DNA of 64,000 nt from Trissonchulus latispiculum (GCA_030248195.1 JASAND010027762.1:44018-108017), one strand, 5' to 3'; shown: positions 34,655 through 46,607, numbered from the stretch's first letter. Notes: generated by a model not told the origin, from the sequence alone. Program-made: numbers and translations.

Positions 34655-34984
34655 CTAAGCATTGTTCTTAATTAATTTGCTCCATTTCTGATTCCTGTTT
34701 ACTTTATGAGAAACTTTTTGTAAATGAAAAATTTCAAAATAAAATCTTGTGTGCTCTAGCTCTCCTTCTAAATAAAAGCTCTTCCATCCTAAAGGGTTGT
34801 CTTTACATGATTGTAGTAAATTCTTTTGTTTTGCACGTAAACGCGTAGAAACTGGGTAACAGAGCAAAAACAAGAGTTGTGCTGCGCTGAGCAGCAGCAA
34901 AAAAGAGGACAAAATGGATTTGAATTTGTTAAATTCCTTTGTGGCTGTCAAATTAGAACGTACGGAGGATAGCCAAAATTTCAT
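34655..34984 (-). CDS. Hypothetical 109-codon ORF, possible signal-anchor exon
   Basis: Starts MKFWLSSVRSNL and has a hydrophobic segment at residues about 24-45 (ILSSFLLLLSAAQLLFLLCY) followed by a basic stretch, like a type II signal anchor. The middle (GWKSFYLEGELEHTRFYFE) looks globular. AAAGTAAAC after VSHK could be a splice donor, so it might be a first exon. I do not recognise a family and there is no sure downstream exon; a chance ORF is possible. Confidence 0.25.
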   Translation of the reverse strand: MKFWLSSVRSNLTATKEFNKFKSILSSFLLLLSAAQLLFLLCYPVSTRLRAKQKNLLQSCKDNPLGWKSFYLEGELEHTRFYFEIFHLQKVSHKVNRNQKWSKLIKNNA

Positions 34985-35289
34985 TTGAGTGCCTAATTAT
35001 TTTGGGATCCTGCTAAGAACGGACGTATGGAACTTTTATGGAAAGTAAAATGCACACATGTTCTAAGCTGATGCAAAGATAACCGTGATCAAAAAATCTA
35101 AAGTTAGTTCCACTTTACCTGGTCGAACAGCCAAGTAGCCACAAGCCAGCGGTCTTTAAAATGCGATATATAGTAGTGAGACACTTCGTCACACTTTACT
35201 TGCTTTTTTACCTTAGTCACAGGCCATCGGAGTTTTCAGTCTAAATAAAAATACTAAATAAAGTTAATTACAGTTGGCTGGTCAAAAAA

Positions 35290-35530
35290 CATAGCCGACC
35301 AAACCAATTTGCGTGAAAATTCTCGGACAAGGACCAATGGTTTAATCGACATCGTTGGCTGCGCCGGCCAGAGCTCAACAACATTTGCCGATAGATATTA
35401 ACTGAGTACCAGTACATGTAATTTGATAGAAGTCAAATAGATTGTTAGCTGTATAAGTAAACTGAAACATCCAGGGTTCTGAACAAATAAAGCAAGCACA
35501 TTTATCCCGCATGCATGCAATTTTCAGGTT
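35290..35530 (+). mobile_element. LTR-like fragment related to 61.08-61.34 kb
   Basis: TGTAAT-TGATAGA-GTCAAATA-ATTGTTAG followed by AACTGA matches 61220-61275 in the same orientation, with weaker similarity upstream (CCGGC and AACATTT blocks). Probably a fragment of the candidate copia-type LTR. Confidence 0.45.
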
Positions 35531-38500
35531 AAACCTGAACCTGAACCTGAAATAAATGCACAGCTGACGTATACAGAAATTTTAGTTTACAAGTTGTAAT
35601 TCCTTGAATTTTAACATTCATTGTTTCGTGTTTACTGGCGCAACAATACCTGGTCATAATGCCTATTTCTTTAAAGATTAAAGTGATTAGAATAAAAATA
35701 AGCCTCTCTAAAGAAAAGTTCGCAGGATTAAGCTAATTATATTTAATACAGCGAGTCAAACTAGTAAAACGAATTGCTATCCTTCAAGTAATCTTCAATC
35801 CAACCTTTCTTCATTACTTAGCAGGATTAAAAATGAGTGAGCTAAATTAATCCGACTGTCGTAATTTGTATTTATCAATAAATACCAATTTTATTCTGTT
35901 TAATTCTGCTGGTTGTCTGAATTGATTTTAAATCCAGAGTAGCTACCGGGGGTAAACGGATTAAAAACTAAAACATCGAACAGTAGTATTTACAATCAGC
36001 AGTTCCGTATATATCTAGATGCGCCATTGCAGTGTAAGCACACTGGCTGCACTTTCATTGAATGTTTGAATGTTTGAATATTTCTAATATTGAGCTTTGC
36101 CATTGCTTGCTTTGTTATGCTGCTAAAACAGGAATAAAGAATTTTTTCATAAACTTGCAATCTGTTGAAAAAATGTTTGCGAGAGTGCTGCGCGAGATTA
36201 AAGAAAAGGAAACAAATTCTTGTCGGTCGGTACTATTTTTCTCACTAGCTCCAACATATCTGTGTTTGCTGTTGATTACTTTGCCAGTCGAAATGTATCA
36301 AAGAAAACGTCAAAACAGTAGGCCAAACAGCAATTACAGATTTCCTTTCCAATTTAGAGTCGGCACTGTGTAAGCTATGATTTACTCCGGTTCGTGACCA
36401 GCATCAAATAGAAAAACCATAATATTTATGAACTTAGAAATTTAATTCGTTGTCGCAGTGGTAGTTGATTAAAGACCATCGAGATTTGCTTCAGAAATCG
36501 TATCTAGGGCTTTTACAATGGTTCAGAAATTCAAATTCCTGTACAAAGAAGAATCAAGATGCTAGTTGTCTTCGATTTGCTGTAAAGGTATGATATACAA
36601 CTCTCACAAACATGTAGAAATTACAGGAATTTTTCAAATTTTCTGCAAGTGCTCCTACTCGGTCAGCCACGAGCTGGTCTTCATGTATTTCCCTTGTTTC
36701 ATTTTCACCAGCAGAATGGTAACAATGCAAGAGTTTACTGCAACAAATGTTGAAGAAATCTGTACTTTTTGCATGTGTTTTTCTGTAGAAAATGCTTAGA
36801 CATCCTACAGCTTCTTCCGACTCTTCGAAAAAGAAATGGCTTTAGGACAACGGGTATTGGAAACTAAAACGATACTAAAGTTTTGCGGCAATAGGTTTTA
36901 GGGTAAGGACCTAAAAGTTATGTAGCATGGGTGATAGACTCAAACGAAAACGACGAAAACACTCGAAAGGAGAGGGAGTCCTCCCTTTCACAGGATGAAT
37001 ACAGAAAGATGAAGTTCCGACAACAAACTATCAAATTACCAATCAGTCTGTGACAGGCCAGCTACAGGTCAGCAGTTTGGGTTATGGCGTCTAAGCGTTA
37101 CATTGCCCGTCACGGACATCCCATGAGAACTATTGTTGGAGAGGCGTCTGTCTCTGCAGGTACCCCCCTTCTTAAAGTTTTTGCCCACCCTAGGACCTTA
37201 GGTTGGGACTGGGTACTCCTGTGATATAGGCCTGCTAGAAAATAGGAGCAGCTTCAGAAGCTTAATTTTCTAAGTTACTCTCTATAGGTTGTGCTGGCTG
37301 ATCCTTTCCGTCTAGGATTCAATAACAGGTGCTGCTGCTGTATGGTCAGGCTAGTCTTTGGTCTAGTAGCCTGTTCTCGTTATTGGCCAAAACTTACTGC
37401 TATTGCAGGTTTCAAGCTATGCCGGAATTTCTGATTTTTGATTCATAGCAGAGAGCCATCATCTCTCCTAGGGACGCACATCCAACATTTTAGGACTGCC
37501 AAACTTTGTTTGGACTTGGAGTGCGAGTTCTTCAATTAGTTTTGCTAGAGAAATGAAGATCCTTTCCTTACTGAAATTTAAATTTACTGCTGTACAATAA
37601 TGTGTGCTATCTATATGCTAAAATTGCCTTTTCGACTGTTTTCTCCTGCCCTGTTCTGGCCAAAATTGCTCTAACTCTTGTTTTTTCCTCATTTAGTTAA
37701 TTCAGATCTATACTGTGGGCTGAGCTGAGCATACTAGCATGAATGTTTCGGAACCGGCCTCGACAGGATCAGCGGGTTTGCGCTTTTATACGTTTATGTT
37801 TACGTTTACGCGTTTAGGCACAAAGCGTAGGTCAGTTAACAATAGATAGACATTTGCTCTACTGTTCGGTTAGAAGTAGCCTGTTCAAATAAAGCTGAAC
37901 TTGGATATCACAACAGAAATACTGTACATAAGACCTATCGATTAGTAGAACTGTTCCCCTCCAAATGAGATACTATGGAAGAATCAGAAGAAGAGAAATA
38001 TTATTAATAATGACTTAAGTATTGATAATTTTACTGTATGTGATGGCTTTGATGAATAAAATACCGTAACGGCTGCCTAGACTTGACTGTGTTTCACTAG
38101 GCTTAGCAAATTCTTTCAGGTACTGAGTCGACACCTGAAACTAAGGTGTCTGTTTGTAGTAGGATGGGGTCAGGTGCCCCTTGTACTTGGACTGGGGATG
38201 GCACCATTAATGTGGTAGAACCCCCATTTTGTATCTACTCACCTGTAACACAGTATTTGACTTTAAGATCAGCTTGAGTACAGGACGCACATGCTGGAAG
38301 TTCAATTTGGTAACTTTATAGTGTTTGCGCTTCTGCAACTCAGGTGTAGGTAAGGCGGACTGTAACCACTTGGTCCTGAAGCCTTTCTTATGTGTCACAC
38401 GTAAACAGGAAATTATCACCACCAAAGATATGGAAACGATTACATAATCCGCCGATTTATTCCGTTGCAAAGCTAAACATATCTAAATATCTTGTCAGTA

Positions 38501-38850
38501 ATCAGTAGAATATGATTATAATAATTGATTTTCAATGCTAACGATTCCTCTAGGTGGAGTGAGCATTTTCAACGACTGGTCTGATAGGTGAGGAACAAAT
38601 TATCAAATAGACTGATTACGAAATTATGAAATTTAACTCTGACAGTAGAAACTTCACAAAAACAATTCCCTTGTATTATTCACAGGTTACTATAGCTTGG
38701 TGAAAATGGATTTTTCAGCCCTACTCCACTCGAGAATGGCGCATGAACAACATTTACTCCTCTCGAGCAATCTCGATGCTTTGGGAATAAAATCACCATT
38801 CATAAAATTACAAAATGTTTGAGATCATTTCATAGCAACTGTTGAAAGCA
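35531..38850. other. No recognised feature
   Basis: 3.3 kb without a supported gene. The longest ORF, 36062-36373 (+), has a hydrophobic segment (FFSLAPTYLCLLLITLPV) but no recognisable domain. TACGTTTATGTTTACGTTTACGCG at 37790-37815 is a small word repeat, given here by its unit GTTTACGTTTA. No shared repeats were recognised otherwise. Confidence 0.4.
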
Positions 38851-38852
38851 GA

Positions 38853-38950
38853 GTTGGAAGGTGGAAGCGGGTATCCGCGGGTACCCGCGGGTCCAGTGGA
38901 CATGGACACAGGGTTTGTCCACGTGGACAAACGTGGACAAATGTGGACAA
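38853..38950. repeat. GTGGACA word array, copy 2
   Basis: Starts at CAGAGTTGGAAGGTGGA, a hAT-like terminus, then a GGGTACCCGCGGG-type palindrome and GTGGACAAACGTGGACAAAT repeats. The opposite end may be displaced by the element at 39063. Confidence 0.55.
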
Positions 38951-39384
38951 AATTTTCGTCACCTGTTTTTTATAAAAAGCGTTAAAATTCAACCTAGCTT
39001 TATATAATCATTTTTATATTGGTTATTTTTAGTTTTCCATTGTTATGTTTTATTGTGCTGGCTAGTGTTGTGCATTGGCCGGTGCGGCCAATGGCTGGCC
39101 AATGGCCGGAAATTGGCCGGCCAAGCCATTGGCCGTTGGCCGAGAAAATCTCGGCCAGTTGGCTTGGCCGGCTATTGGCCGTTGGCCGGCCAACGGCCAA
39201 CTGGCTGGCCCTTGGCCGTTGGCTGGCCAATGGCCAAGTGCTGGCCAAGCTCAAATTTACTGATCTTGTGCGTTAACTGTGTTGAAAAATTTAGTTTTGC
39301 TGCATAATATCGTAAACATGTTGCTGTATAAACGTTACATTAGATACAGTACTAGAGATTTTCACTTAGATGTTGACAATTTTT

Positions 39385-39660
39385 ATTCCTGCTGGTCCTG
39401 CTGGAGCAGGAATGTATAAAACGATTATTGGCTATGTTTAGTGTGTGTTTTCTCCATTTTGTCACAACGAGGCCCTATCTTCAACATAGGGCTAGTATAG
39501 GGCACTTTTTTGGGGAAGTTAATTTATGCAAATTAGGTTAGAAGATATTTAAACAACGGAATCTACAATCTTCTCGCAGTTGTCAACTGTCAGCAATCAA
39601 ACGATTGCATATTTTTGGGCGCATCAGTGCAGCTTGGGAGCTCACTTTGGCGCATTAGGG
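39385..39660. mobile_element. LTR-like dispersed repeat, copy 3
   Basis: Same block order as copies 1 and 2, with a short duplication in the first hairpin (ATTCCTGCTGGTCCTGCTGG). It has GCCCTATCTTCAACATAGGGC, TATTTAAACAAC, CGCAGTTGTCAACTG and GTGCAGCTTGGGAGCTCAC. It lies inside the GGCCAA hAT-like element. Confidence 0.55.
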
Positions 39661-40045
39661 ACAAAACGTTTCATACCGAATTTCAATTTAATTTCAACGT
39701 ATATAACTGAAGCCAAAAGGAATTTTATTAGACAGTGTTGCAGAAATAAAAGAATATCCCGTCCCCATTCATTTGTATTAATATCTTTATGCAAAAATAT
39801 TTCTTATCATTTTCATTTTGAGAATAAATACTGGAAATGGACGAGATGTATGTATAGTTTTCACTGTACCACAGTGGCACTAACTATACCTAAAATGGAA
39901 AATAAATTTGTTCTCATCTGCCGTTTATGGCTAAACAAGTGAGCTACTTAGCATGTACATAGGTAACAAGTACCTTAATAGCTAAGTAGGTGCTGTTTAA
40001 CAATCAGCAAGCGATTCTGAAAAAGTAACTACTAGTAGCAACGTA

Positions 40046-40919
40046 AACAGATGGAAACTGGGTCACTTTTTATGACCCATGACCCACTCGACCCAAACGC
40101 AAAATGGACCCAGACCCAAGGTGACCCATAAAATCTTAAAATTTAGTGACCCAGATCCAAATGACCCAAACGGTTTCGTGACCCAGACCCAACTGACCCA
40201 AGAATTTCTGTGACCCAGACCCAAATGACCCAATAGAATAACGTTACAGAGACTGACTCAAACCGAGATTGTCCCATTCTGCAGTGTTTTTAGCTTTCTT
40301 AGTTTTTGGAAAATGCAAGAATAAGTACGTTCCACTCATTTTGTGAAACTAGATCAGTAGTTTGTTTTTCTTACAAAAACCCAGATAAACATGGACCGGC
40401 GGTTTTCAATTTGGAATTACTAAATATGCACAACCCCAGACAAGGTCTTTTATTATTTTTATTGACAAGGATGCTGTAAACTTTTAAAATCGACCGAAAT
40501 GTGTCCACCTTAATATACGTGCTTTTACTATGTGGCCCGACTCATATAGAATGGCAGAGCAAGTCACACTTAACCTAGTGATTTCTGCAAAATGACTAGT
40601 AAATTTAACAAATTAGTAAGTGATCGCGCCGAAGGCGCCAAAAATTTTCAGCAATGATGGGTTTACCTTTACAGTTAGCTAAACTTCCACCACGAAAATT
40701 GAAACTTTAAAGATTTGCAAGACCCCTGTGACCCAGACCCAAAATGACCCACTAAAATTGCTGACCCAGACCCAAAGTGACCCATAGGAAGCTTGACCCA
40801 GACCCACCATGATCCAAAGGTTTTCCAAAATTAGTGACCCAAGACCCAGTGACCCATGCCAAAATAGCATTACCCAAACGACCCATGACCCAATGACCCA
40901 TGACCCAGTTTCCATCCCT
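40046..40919. mobile_element. hAT-like MITE with GACCCA subterminal repeats (874 bp)
   Basis: Exact 8-bp direct repeats GCAACGTA at 40038-40045 and 40920-40927. Inverted ends share GATGGAAACTGGGTCA. The first 200 bp and last 190 bp are arrays of GACCCA/GACCCAGA words, on the same strand at both ends in the interior and inverted only at the very termini. No ORF. Confidence 0.85.
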
Positions 40920-41506
40920 GCAACGTAGTCTCACTGCTGCTTGTGATGACGTAAAATAATATTTTCTTCGGAATTCGTACAGGTCTACGGAGGAATACTG
41001 CCCCTTTTGGGGCCAACATGTTATCGTTATTAAAGTTATTTTACAATTAAATTTGCTAATTGCATGCAAATTTTAAGTGTGCTAACAACGTAGTTTTTAA
41101 ATTTGTCTGGCAGTGAACGCCTCATCACTTTATTGCGGTCCTCCAGCAAAAGTTATCGCGGGTTGGAGCTAAATGTTTGGAAAAACTATTTTACAAATAT
41201 ATATTGTAAACTGTAAATTGTACTATTGAAATAAAGTTTAAGTAAGTTGACGCCTAATTAAGCACGGTAGACGAATAAATATAGTAAATTCCAGCTCGCC
41301 TACGTTGACAAATAGCTAAAGAACGGCCAACAGCTTACGGCCAAGAAACAGCCAACGACCAACGAGCGGCCAACGGCCAACCAGTTGCCAACGGCCATTG
41401 ACCGGCCATCGGCCAACGGCCAATTGGCCGGCCAACTTCAAACTCCGGCCAAGCCAAGCCAAGCCAACCATGGAAATTTTCGGCCAATCCCAACACTAGT
41501 GCCGGC

Positions 41507-42600
41507 ATCGTGACTTTTTAGCTTTTCAGACCACATTTTTCGAAATCGCTTTGATACTACACACCTGATGTGATACTATATTACTTGATGTTTGCTGGGA
41601 AAAGGAACCATAATGAACATTTTCCTTCACAAAATTACAATGCTTAAGGTGCTGGTTCGGGTTGGCGTGGGCGTTTTTGGGCTTTAAAAGCGCAATTGTC
41701 GTTCAAATTTATTCAAATTTGCTACAATTACATCGTTTAGCCTATAAAACATTTTAGAAAAGTCGCGGTGGAACATTTGCGTTTTAGAGAAATTAGATTA
41801 AATCCGCCATAACTTCCACTGCGGCCGCCCTATAGGCCAGACATAGTCATTCAAATCCTCTCACCAAAACCTAACTTTGCTCTTGAGTCTTGAGAGTATT
41901 TTTCGATTCCTTAGAAATTTAGGAGATAACAGCGAAAATTGAATTTCGAGTTCCAAAACTGGCCTTTTCTTCAAAAAAATCAAATATTGCAAGATTCGAC
42001 AGCTTCAACAGCGCTGGTCCGTCGATCAAGTGTTGTCTATATTTGTAGTCCTTAACGACATGTTGTCCAAATAGAGAGCTCTCTGCGGCATCTCTCTCTA
42101 CGAAAATGTGAAATTTTTAAAATCGCAACCAGATTGTTTTGAACACAGTTTTCTCTCAACTCATACAATCAATTACAGCTTTGCATACGAATTTTTGAGA
42201 CAATTACAGACGGCTATTTGTAATGAAGTGGCTTGGATTTGGCTCCAATTTCTTTCGGCAGGATTAGGATCCGTTTTGGTCCAGCAAGACACAGGCTTGG
42301 GGTAACAACCACTTCAAAGCACGGAAGGTCAGCGCGTTTATCGGTAATGATAAACTTAGGCACCGGATTCTCAGAAGGTGGTTTGTCCAAAACTGAGAAT
42401 TCCCTGCAGCCAACCTGGGTGGGGTCTTGATCGTGAGTTCGTTTAGGAAGGGGGTCAGGCTCCGTTGATGTCGTCAGCAAGCGGGGTCGACACTTGCTTT
42501 CCAGCGGGCAACTCAGTTCAGTGACAATGAACTCTAGTGTAGAGACCTTGATTGACAAATCAAGATCCGGGATCACGCTGTCTTTGTAGGGTCCAAGGGG
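41507..42600. other. No recognised feature; one uncertain ORF
   Basis: A minus-strand ORF at 42576-42214 (120 codons, starts MIPDLDLSIKVS, proline- and charge-rich) has a coding-like composition but no domain I recognise. It could be a remnant of a retroelement. Nothing else seen. Confidence 0.35.
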
Positions 42601-43900
42601 TCTGATTACAATCGCTTACTTGTTCAGGGGTCGGATATGCTCCACAGTATTGATCAGGATAGGTGCCTTAGGTGATGCGACTGATTAGAAGGCACGGCAA
42701 TTTATTGATACAAACAACAAGACTTATTATACTAAGAACAATGGTGAGTATAGGTGTACGACTGATAATATTACAGCAAACAGTGCAATTGGCAACTTAC
42801 AACACAATTATACAGTTAACAGCAAACAGTAAGCTAGTTTGCCAGAGCTGCCAGTACTCAGTTTACCCAAAATTAGTAATTATTGTAGGGACAAGGTTTT
42901 GACTCTTTAACTCAACTGACTGATTCTTTCTTTCTTCCTCTTGTCGTAATCTACCACTAATCTCTACTGTGCGATCCCTATATGCTTGTGCTCGTGCTTT
43001 AAGTTAAAACTCTTTGTCCGTCCTCCTTACTAAGGACAATATAGTCAATACTAATAGCAACAAGCTACACAACAGATTAAATTAACTAAATTAATGAGGT
43101 TAGTAGTACAAATTCCGGTCTTTGGGTGAGCCCGAAATGCCAGTAACAATAGCACTTTCTGTTTCTGTTGATGCTGTTCGGTCACCTGGGGGGACAATAC
43201 AAGGGTCGGTCTGGTTGGGGGTTTCCTGGTAACGGCTACGGTGTTAGTACAGGTTAGGTTTTGGTTTAATCTCTTCTTTAGTGCTTCTACCTTGGTATGA
43301 ATTCTTAAAAGAAATCACAGGAACCGTCTATTCCCAATAAGACAATAAGAGCTGTAAGCCACATTTTAAACCTGATTGAAAAGGCGAGATTCAATTTGAA
43401 GTTAAAAGACTAAACGTTTGCAACTGGTTTTAGGTCCCACAGATGATTCGGTGCACTATTCGTAATGTGATCTCTGCCTCGAACTTCCGATACAAATCTG
43501 ATCAGATCCTTCAAATGTACCTTTCAACGATAAGTTCCACTGATACGAATTCCAACTGTCTGTACGAGTCCTACTCCGGACTGTCAACCAAATGATCCAA
43601 CAATTAATAGGCACTGTGATTCAGAATACTGGAGATCTACACGTGATTCTGGGCAGGACTGACTTTCGCTTTCCGCACCTGAATCAAATGGGTTAAAAAC
43701 CATTAGTACAAGTTATAGGTGCGGGATTCGAACCCAGCAACCATTACTCACATTTTTGGCTTTCTGAACAAGAATTAGACTTGTGAACTTGATTTTGTTG
43801 TGAAAACTTGAAAGTTTAGCGAGAATATCTTGATTTGGTGCCGTTTTAACAATATTGCCGCATTGAAAGTTAACTTTGAGGCGAAATACTATTTTTCGCA

Positions 43901-43930
43901 CAATTTCTTGCACTCTTGTGCAAGAAATTG
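43901..43930. repeat. Perfect hairpin, 13-bp stem, TCTT loop
   Basis: CAATTTCTTGCAC at 43901-43913 pairs exactly with GTGCAAGAAATTG at 43918-43930 around a 4-nt loop. Confidence 0.9.
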
Positions 43931-44405
43931 CCATTATGACATGATTTCGCCTTATGCTTCTTGCTTCGGTGCAACCCAGACTGGGAGCGTGAGATTACGG
44001 TTGTTTTGAGCCCTTTCGAAACAGGCGAGTTCTAATCGTCTTAAAACGTGCATTGCCACTTTGTTCTAGCGTGGTCGGACTTAGGACCTTTAGTTTTCCA
44101 GGGCCGGGTGAGGAAGGTAACAACTTCCTGTGTATGACAAACATTGCCTAATTCGAAAGACCTTAACGCGCATATTTGATAAACATCTAATAAGCAAGTT
44201 TAAGGCCTCCGTTTTCCCGGGCCTTAGACGCGGAAGGTAACAACTTCCTGCTTTAACGGACATTGTACTTCGGAAACTGATCAACTTTGTGCATTTTTGC
44301 TGATTTTTTGCCTTTATTGGAAGATGGTTCCGATAACTATCCCTAATACCTACATAGCTAATTATTATCCTGCTCGTTCCAACTATTGGGGAGTTTTCCT
44401 TCATG

Positions 44406-44452
44406 CGATTCGTCCGCACTCTTGACAAGGAGTGGCCTACGCGGACGAATCG
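44406..44452. repeat. Perfect 12-bp stem enclosing a second hairpin
   Basis: CGATTCGTCCGC (44406-44417) pairs with GCGGACGAATCG (44441-44452). Inside, ACTCTTG pairs with CAAGGAGT (one bulged G) around a 1-nt turn, so the whole folds as a branched or stacked structure. Confidence 0.85.
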
Positions 44453-45217
44453 AGGATAACCCTTTTTCCGACCAGTAAGGACCTAATACGGGATCCCCGT
44501 GACCCTAGATCCTTTGGCCCCACTTGTGTACTCACCTGACTGAACCTAAACCTAGCTTTTCTCACGCAATCATACATTAGTGGACATCTGCACACGCATA
44601 CAAGGCTTATTACCTAAAGTTACCTTAGTTATTACTATTTTCCTGCCTACTATAGGAGTCCTAACTACTTCTAATGCTTCGCATAATTATACGCAGACAT
44701 TCGTTACAAATCGCTCATTCCATTACATCCTACACATACACGCAACATTTATACACTTTCAGACTAGCTAATCCTATTACTGAGTTAAACGTCTGTCGAA
44801 CAACGCTCGCACACTGTTCAGGTCACACAACTAGGTAACCATTTGATCCTTCATACGGCATTCAGACAACATTCACACAACATTTGCGACACAACATGAT
44901 TGAACATTCAAGCTTCATTTATACGACAGTTAGACTAGCATATACTCATACCGACAATTTACAGTCATTCATACCAATCACGCCTACCATACAAGGTCAT
45001 TCATACAATCGCACACACACACATCCAAACACGCAACCTCTTAAGTAGGTACTTATCTAACTAATCTCAAACACACACACGCGCACACACCTAGGGGTAA
45101 TTCACTCACCCTAAATCTAATTTATGGGATTGTTCATATCCTTAACTGGGGCCTTAAGTACCTATTTTACGTAATTATTAGCCATTAGTTTAACAAGATT
45201 TAATAAGGATTTTGTTG

Positions 45218-45241
45218 CGAGTTTTAGAGTCCTAAAACTCG
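45218..45241. repeat. Perfect hairpin, 10-bp stem, AGTC loop
   Basis: CGAGTTTTAG and CTAAAACTCG around AGTC. Confidence 0.9.
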
Positions 45242-45303
45242 ACTTTTAGCGTAAAAGTTTGAGCACTTTGAAGAACTTTTAAAACTTTTGTGAAAGCCAC
45301 GTG

Positions 45304-45330
45304 AGTAATGATTGCCAAGCAATCATTACT
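45304..45330. repeat. Perfect hairpin, 12-bp stem, CAA loop
   Basis: AGTAATGATTGC (45304-45315) pairs exactly with GCAATCATTACT (45319-45330). Confidence 0.9.
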
Positions 45331-45577
45331 AACAACAAAACTACTGTCAACAGTTAAATTAACTAATGGGGAAGTCGGTCATTCCCCGTGAAACGCTTGA
45401 TTATTAATTGTTTAAACAACGGATTATGAGACAAATGATTATTTTAGAACTTCGTTTTTAAGATTCGTTTAGCATTTTTGGTAACCTACTAATTTCAATA
45501 CCGACCTACAGCAAACAATTACAAATTACGGACAATGAGTTTTTGAGGCTTAACAAAGCCGTGCCAAAACAATAAAG

Positions 45578-45600
45578 GCCGGCAACTCCTAGTTGCCGGC
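45578..45600. repeat. Perfect hairpin, 10-bp stem, CCT loop
   Basis: GCCGGCAACT (45578-45587) pairs exactly with AGTTGCCGGC (45591-45600). Confidence 0.9.
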
Positions 45601-45999
45601 TGTGGGGTGAAGCTACCTATTACTAGCTTAACATTCCAGGGTCGTAGCAAAGGGACCCTCTAGCTCAAACTCAGGGGCGGGGTCCCCACTCAGAAATCCC
45701 GTATTCTACATTGAAACCCCGAATTTACTGGCCAACGAGCCTTATTAAATATGGTAAAAGTGTTGGTCGTGGCTTGACCGAAAAGTGCAATTCAAAGAGT
45801 AACTAAATAAAAATAGAATAACGAGGGGTGGAGGTCAGCAAACCTCGATAGTAAGAGAGTGTCGAGTATAAAAACAGAAACACCAAAGTAGGGACAATTC
45901 TCAAGACCTCCATCGGACAGGAGGAGTTTACATGAGCTGCCCCGTTATTAAAACAATAAAATAATAAGAATAAGGGCTTAATTTAAAAGAACTAAAAAG

Positions 46000-46342
46000 T
46001 GGCTCAAGGGCCCACACATGCGAGAGAAATAAGACTGGCCTCTGGCCCAAGATACTGAGAAAAAGTGGGGCTCAATGGCCCAAAATACACATCGAATTTA
46101 GGTTCGTTGGCCGTACAAAAGACAGAAAAACTGGCCCCGAAGGCCCAAAAGCATCACACATAAAAAATGGCCAAAAGGCCTCAATACTACACAAAAATAT
46201 GGCCAAAATGGCCGTCAAATCCTAGCGTTTTTGTCCTTCATGGGCAGATCCTGGCCAGGTATAACAAACCTATGCGGCCCTTAAATTGTAAGTGTTCGTG
46301 GTATATTTCTCAGTTTCTTTTCTGGCCCGAAGGCCAGAAAAG
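46000..46342 (-). ncRNA. Array of GGCC-stem hairpins, two with cUUCGg loops on the minus strand
   Basis: Seven or more GGCC-n3/6-GGCC hairpins about 35-60 bp apart: near 46002, 46037, 46068, 46132, 46168, 46200 and 46317. The best is CTTTTCTGGCC-TTCG-GGCCAGAAAAG on the minus strand (46342-46317), an 11-bp stem closed by C-G around UUCG, the extra-stable RNA tetraloop; 46148-46131 also has C-TTCG-G. On the plus strand the loops would be CGAA, so the minus strand is the likelier RNA. It lies 125-470 bp downstream of the predicted minus-strand start. That it is transcribed is inferred, not shown. Confidence 0.4.
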
Positions 46343-46435
46343 TCCTACGTCTTAGTCCTAACCGGGGAGAGTGCACTTTAATCCCCATGCAGGCAACAAC
46401 TGCACTGGAGAGCACACTAGGAGGGAGGGGGGAAG

Positions 46436-46607
46436 CAACCGCTCTCGGTCGCACTCAGACGAACACTGATTAGAGAGAAAATTTTGGGGGTCGGGCTGAC
46501 AGTTTTGCTAGCCGCCCGATGACAGGTCATTAGTAAGTTTGGAAGCGGATTTTCCTTTGATTTTGAGGCAAAGCTTCTGGAAGGTTCTGGAAGCTTCCAG
46601 AAGCTTG
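46436..46607 (-). promoter_or_regulatory. Predicted heat-shock-type promoter (HSE + Inr + DPE)
   Basis: 46574-46603 contains six perfectly phased 5-bp heat-shock-element units, alternating TTC and GAA (TTC at 46575, 46585, 46595; GAA at 46580, 46590, 46600), with an imperfect unit on each side. On the minus strand, about 110 bp downstream, ATCAGTG fits the arthropod initiator (TCAGT, +1 at 46467), and GGTTG at +28 to +32 (46440-46436) fits the DPE consensus RGWYV at its strict spacing. No TATA box lies at -30, as usual for DPE promoters. Six contiguous units could hold two HSF trimers (family knowledge). What is transcribed leftwards is unknown: there is no HSP ORF. Confidence 0.5.

Larger units (their letters stand above)
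39063..41498. mobile_element. hAT-like element with GGCCAA subterminal repeats (2.4 kb)
   Basis: Flanked by 8-bp direct repeats GTGCTGGC (39055-39062) and GTGCCGGC (41499-41506), one mismatch. The inverted ends are TAGTGTTGTGCATTGGCCG and, in reverse complement, TAGTGTTGGGATTGGCCG. About 180 bp at each end is a dense array of GGCCAA/TTGGCC words in inverted orientation. The interior holds the LTR-like repeat 39385-39660 and a second hAT-like element (40046-40919). There is no transposase ORF. Confidence 0.85.

Noticed and set aside
36062..36373. 103-codon ORF with a hydrophobic segment
   Set aside because: No signal peptide at the start, no family resemblance and no splice context; composition is compatible with chance in AT-rich DNA.
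39000..39307. Overlapping ORFs rich in Ala, Gly, Pro and Trp on both strands
   Set aside because: They are translations of the GGCCAA word array of a hAT-like element.
43715..43740. T-arm-like GGGTTCGAATCCC on the minus strand suggesting a tRNA
   Set aside because: No pairing D arm, anticodon arm or acceptor stem at the right distances; at most a SINE scrap.
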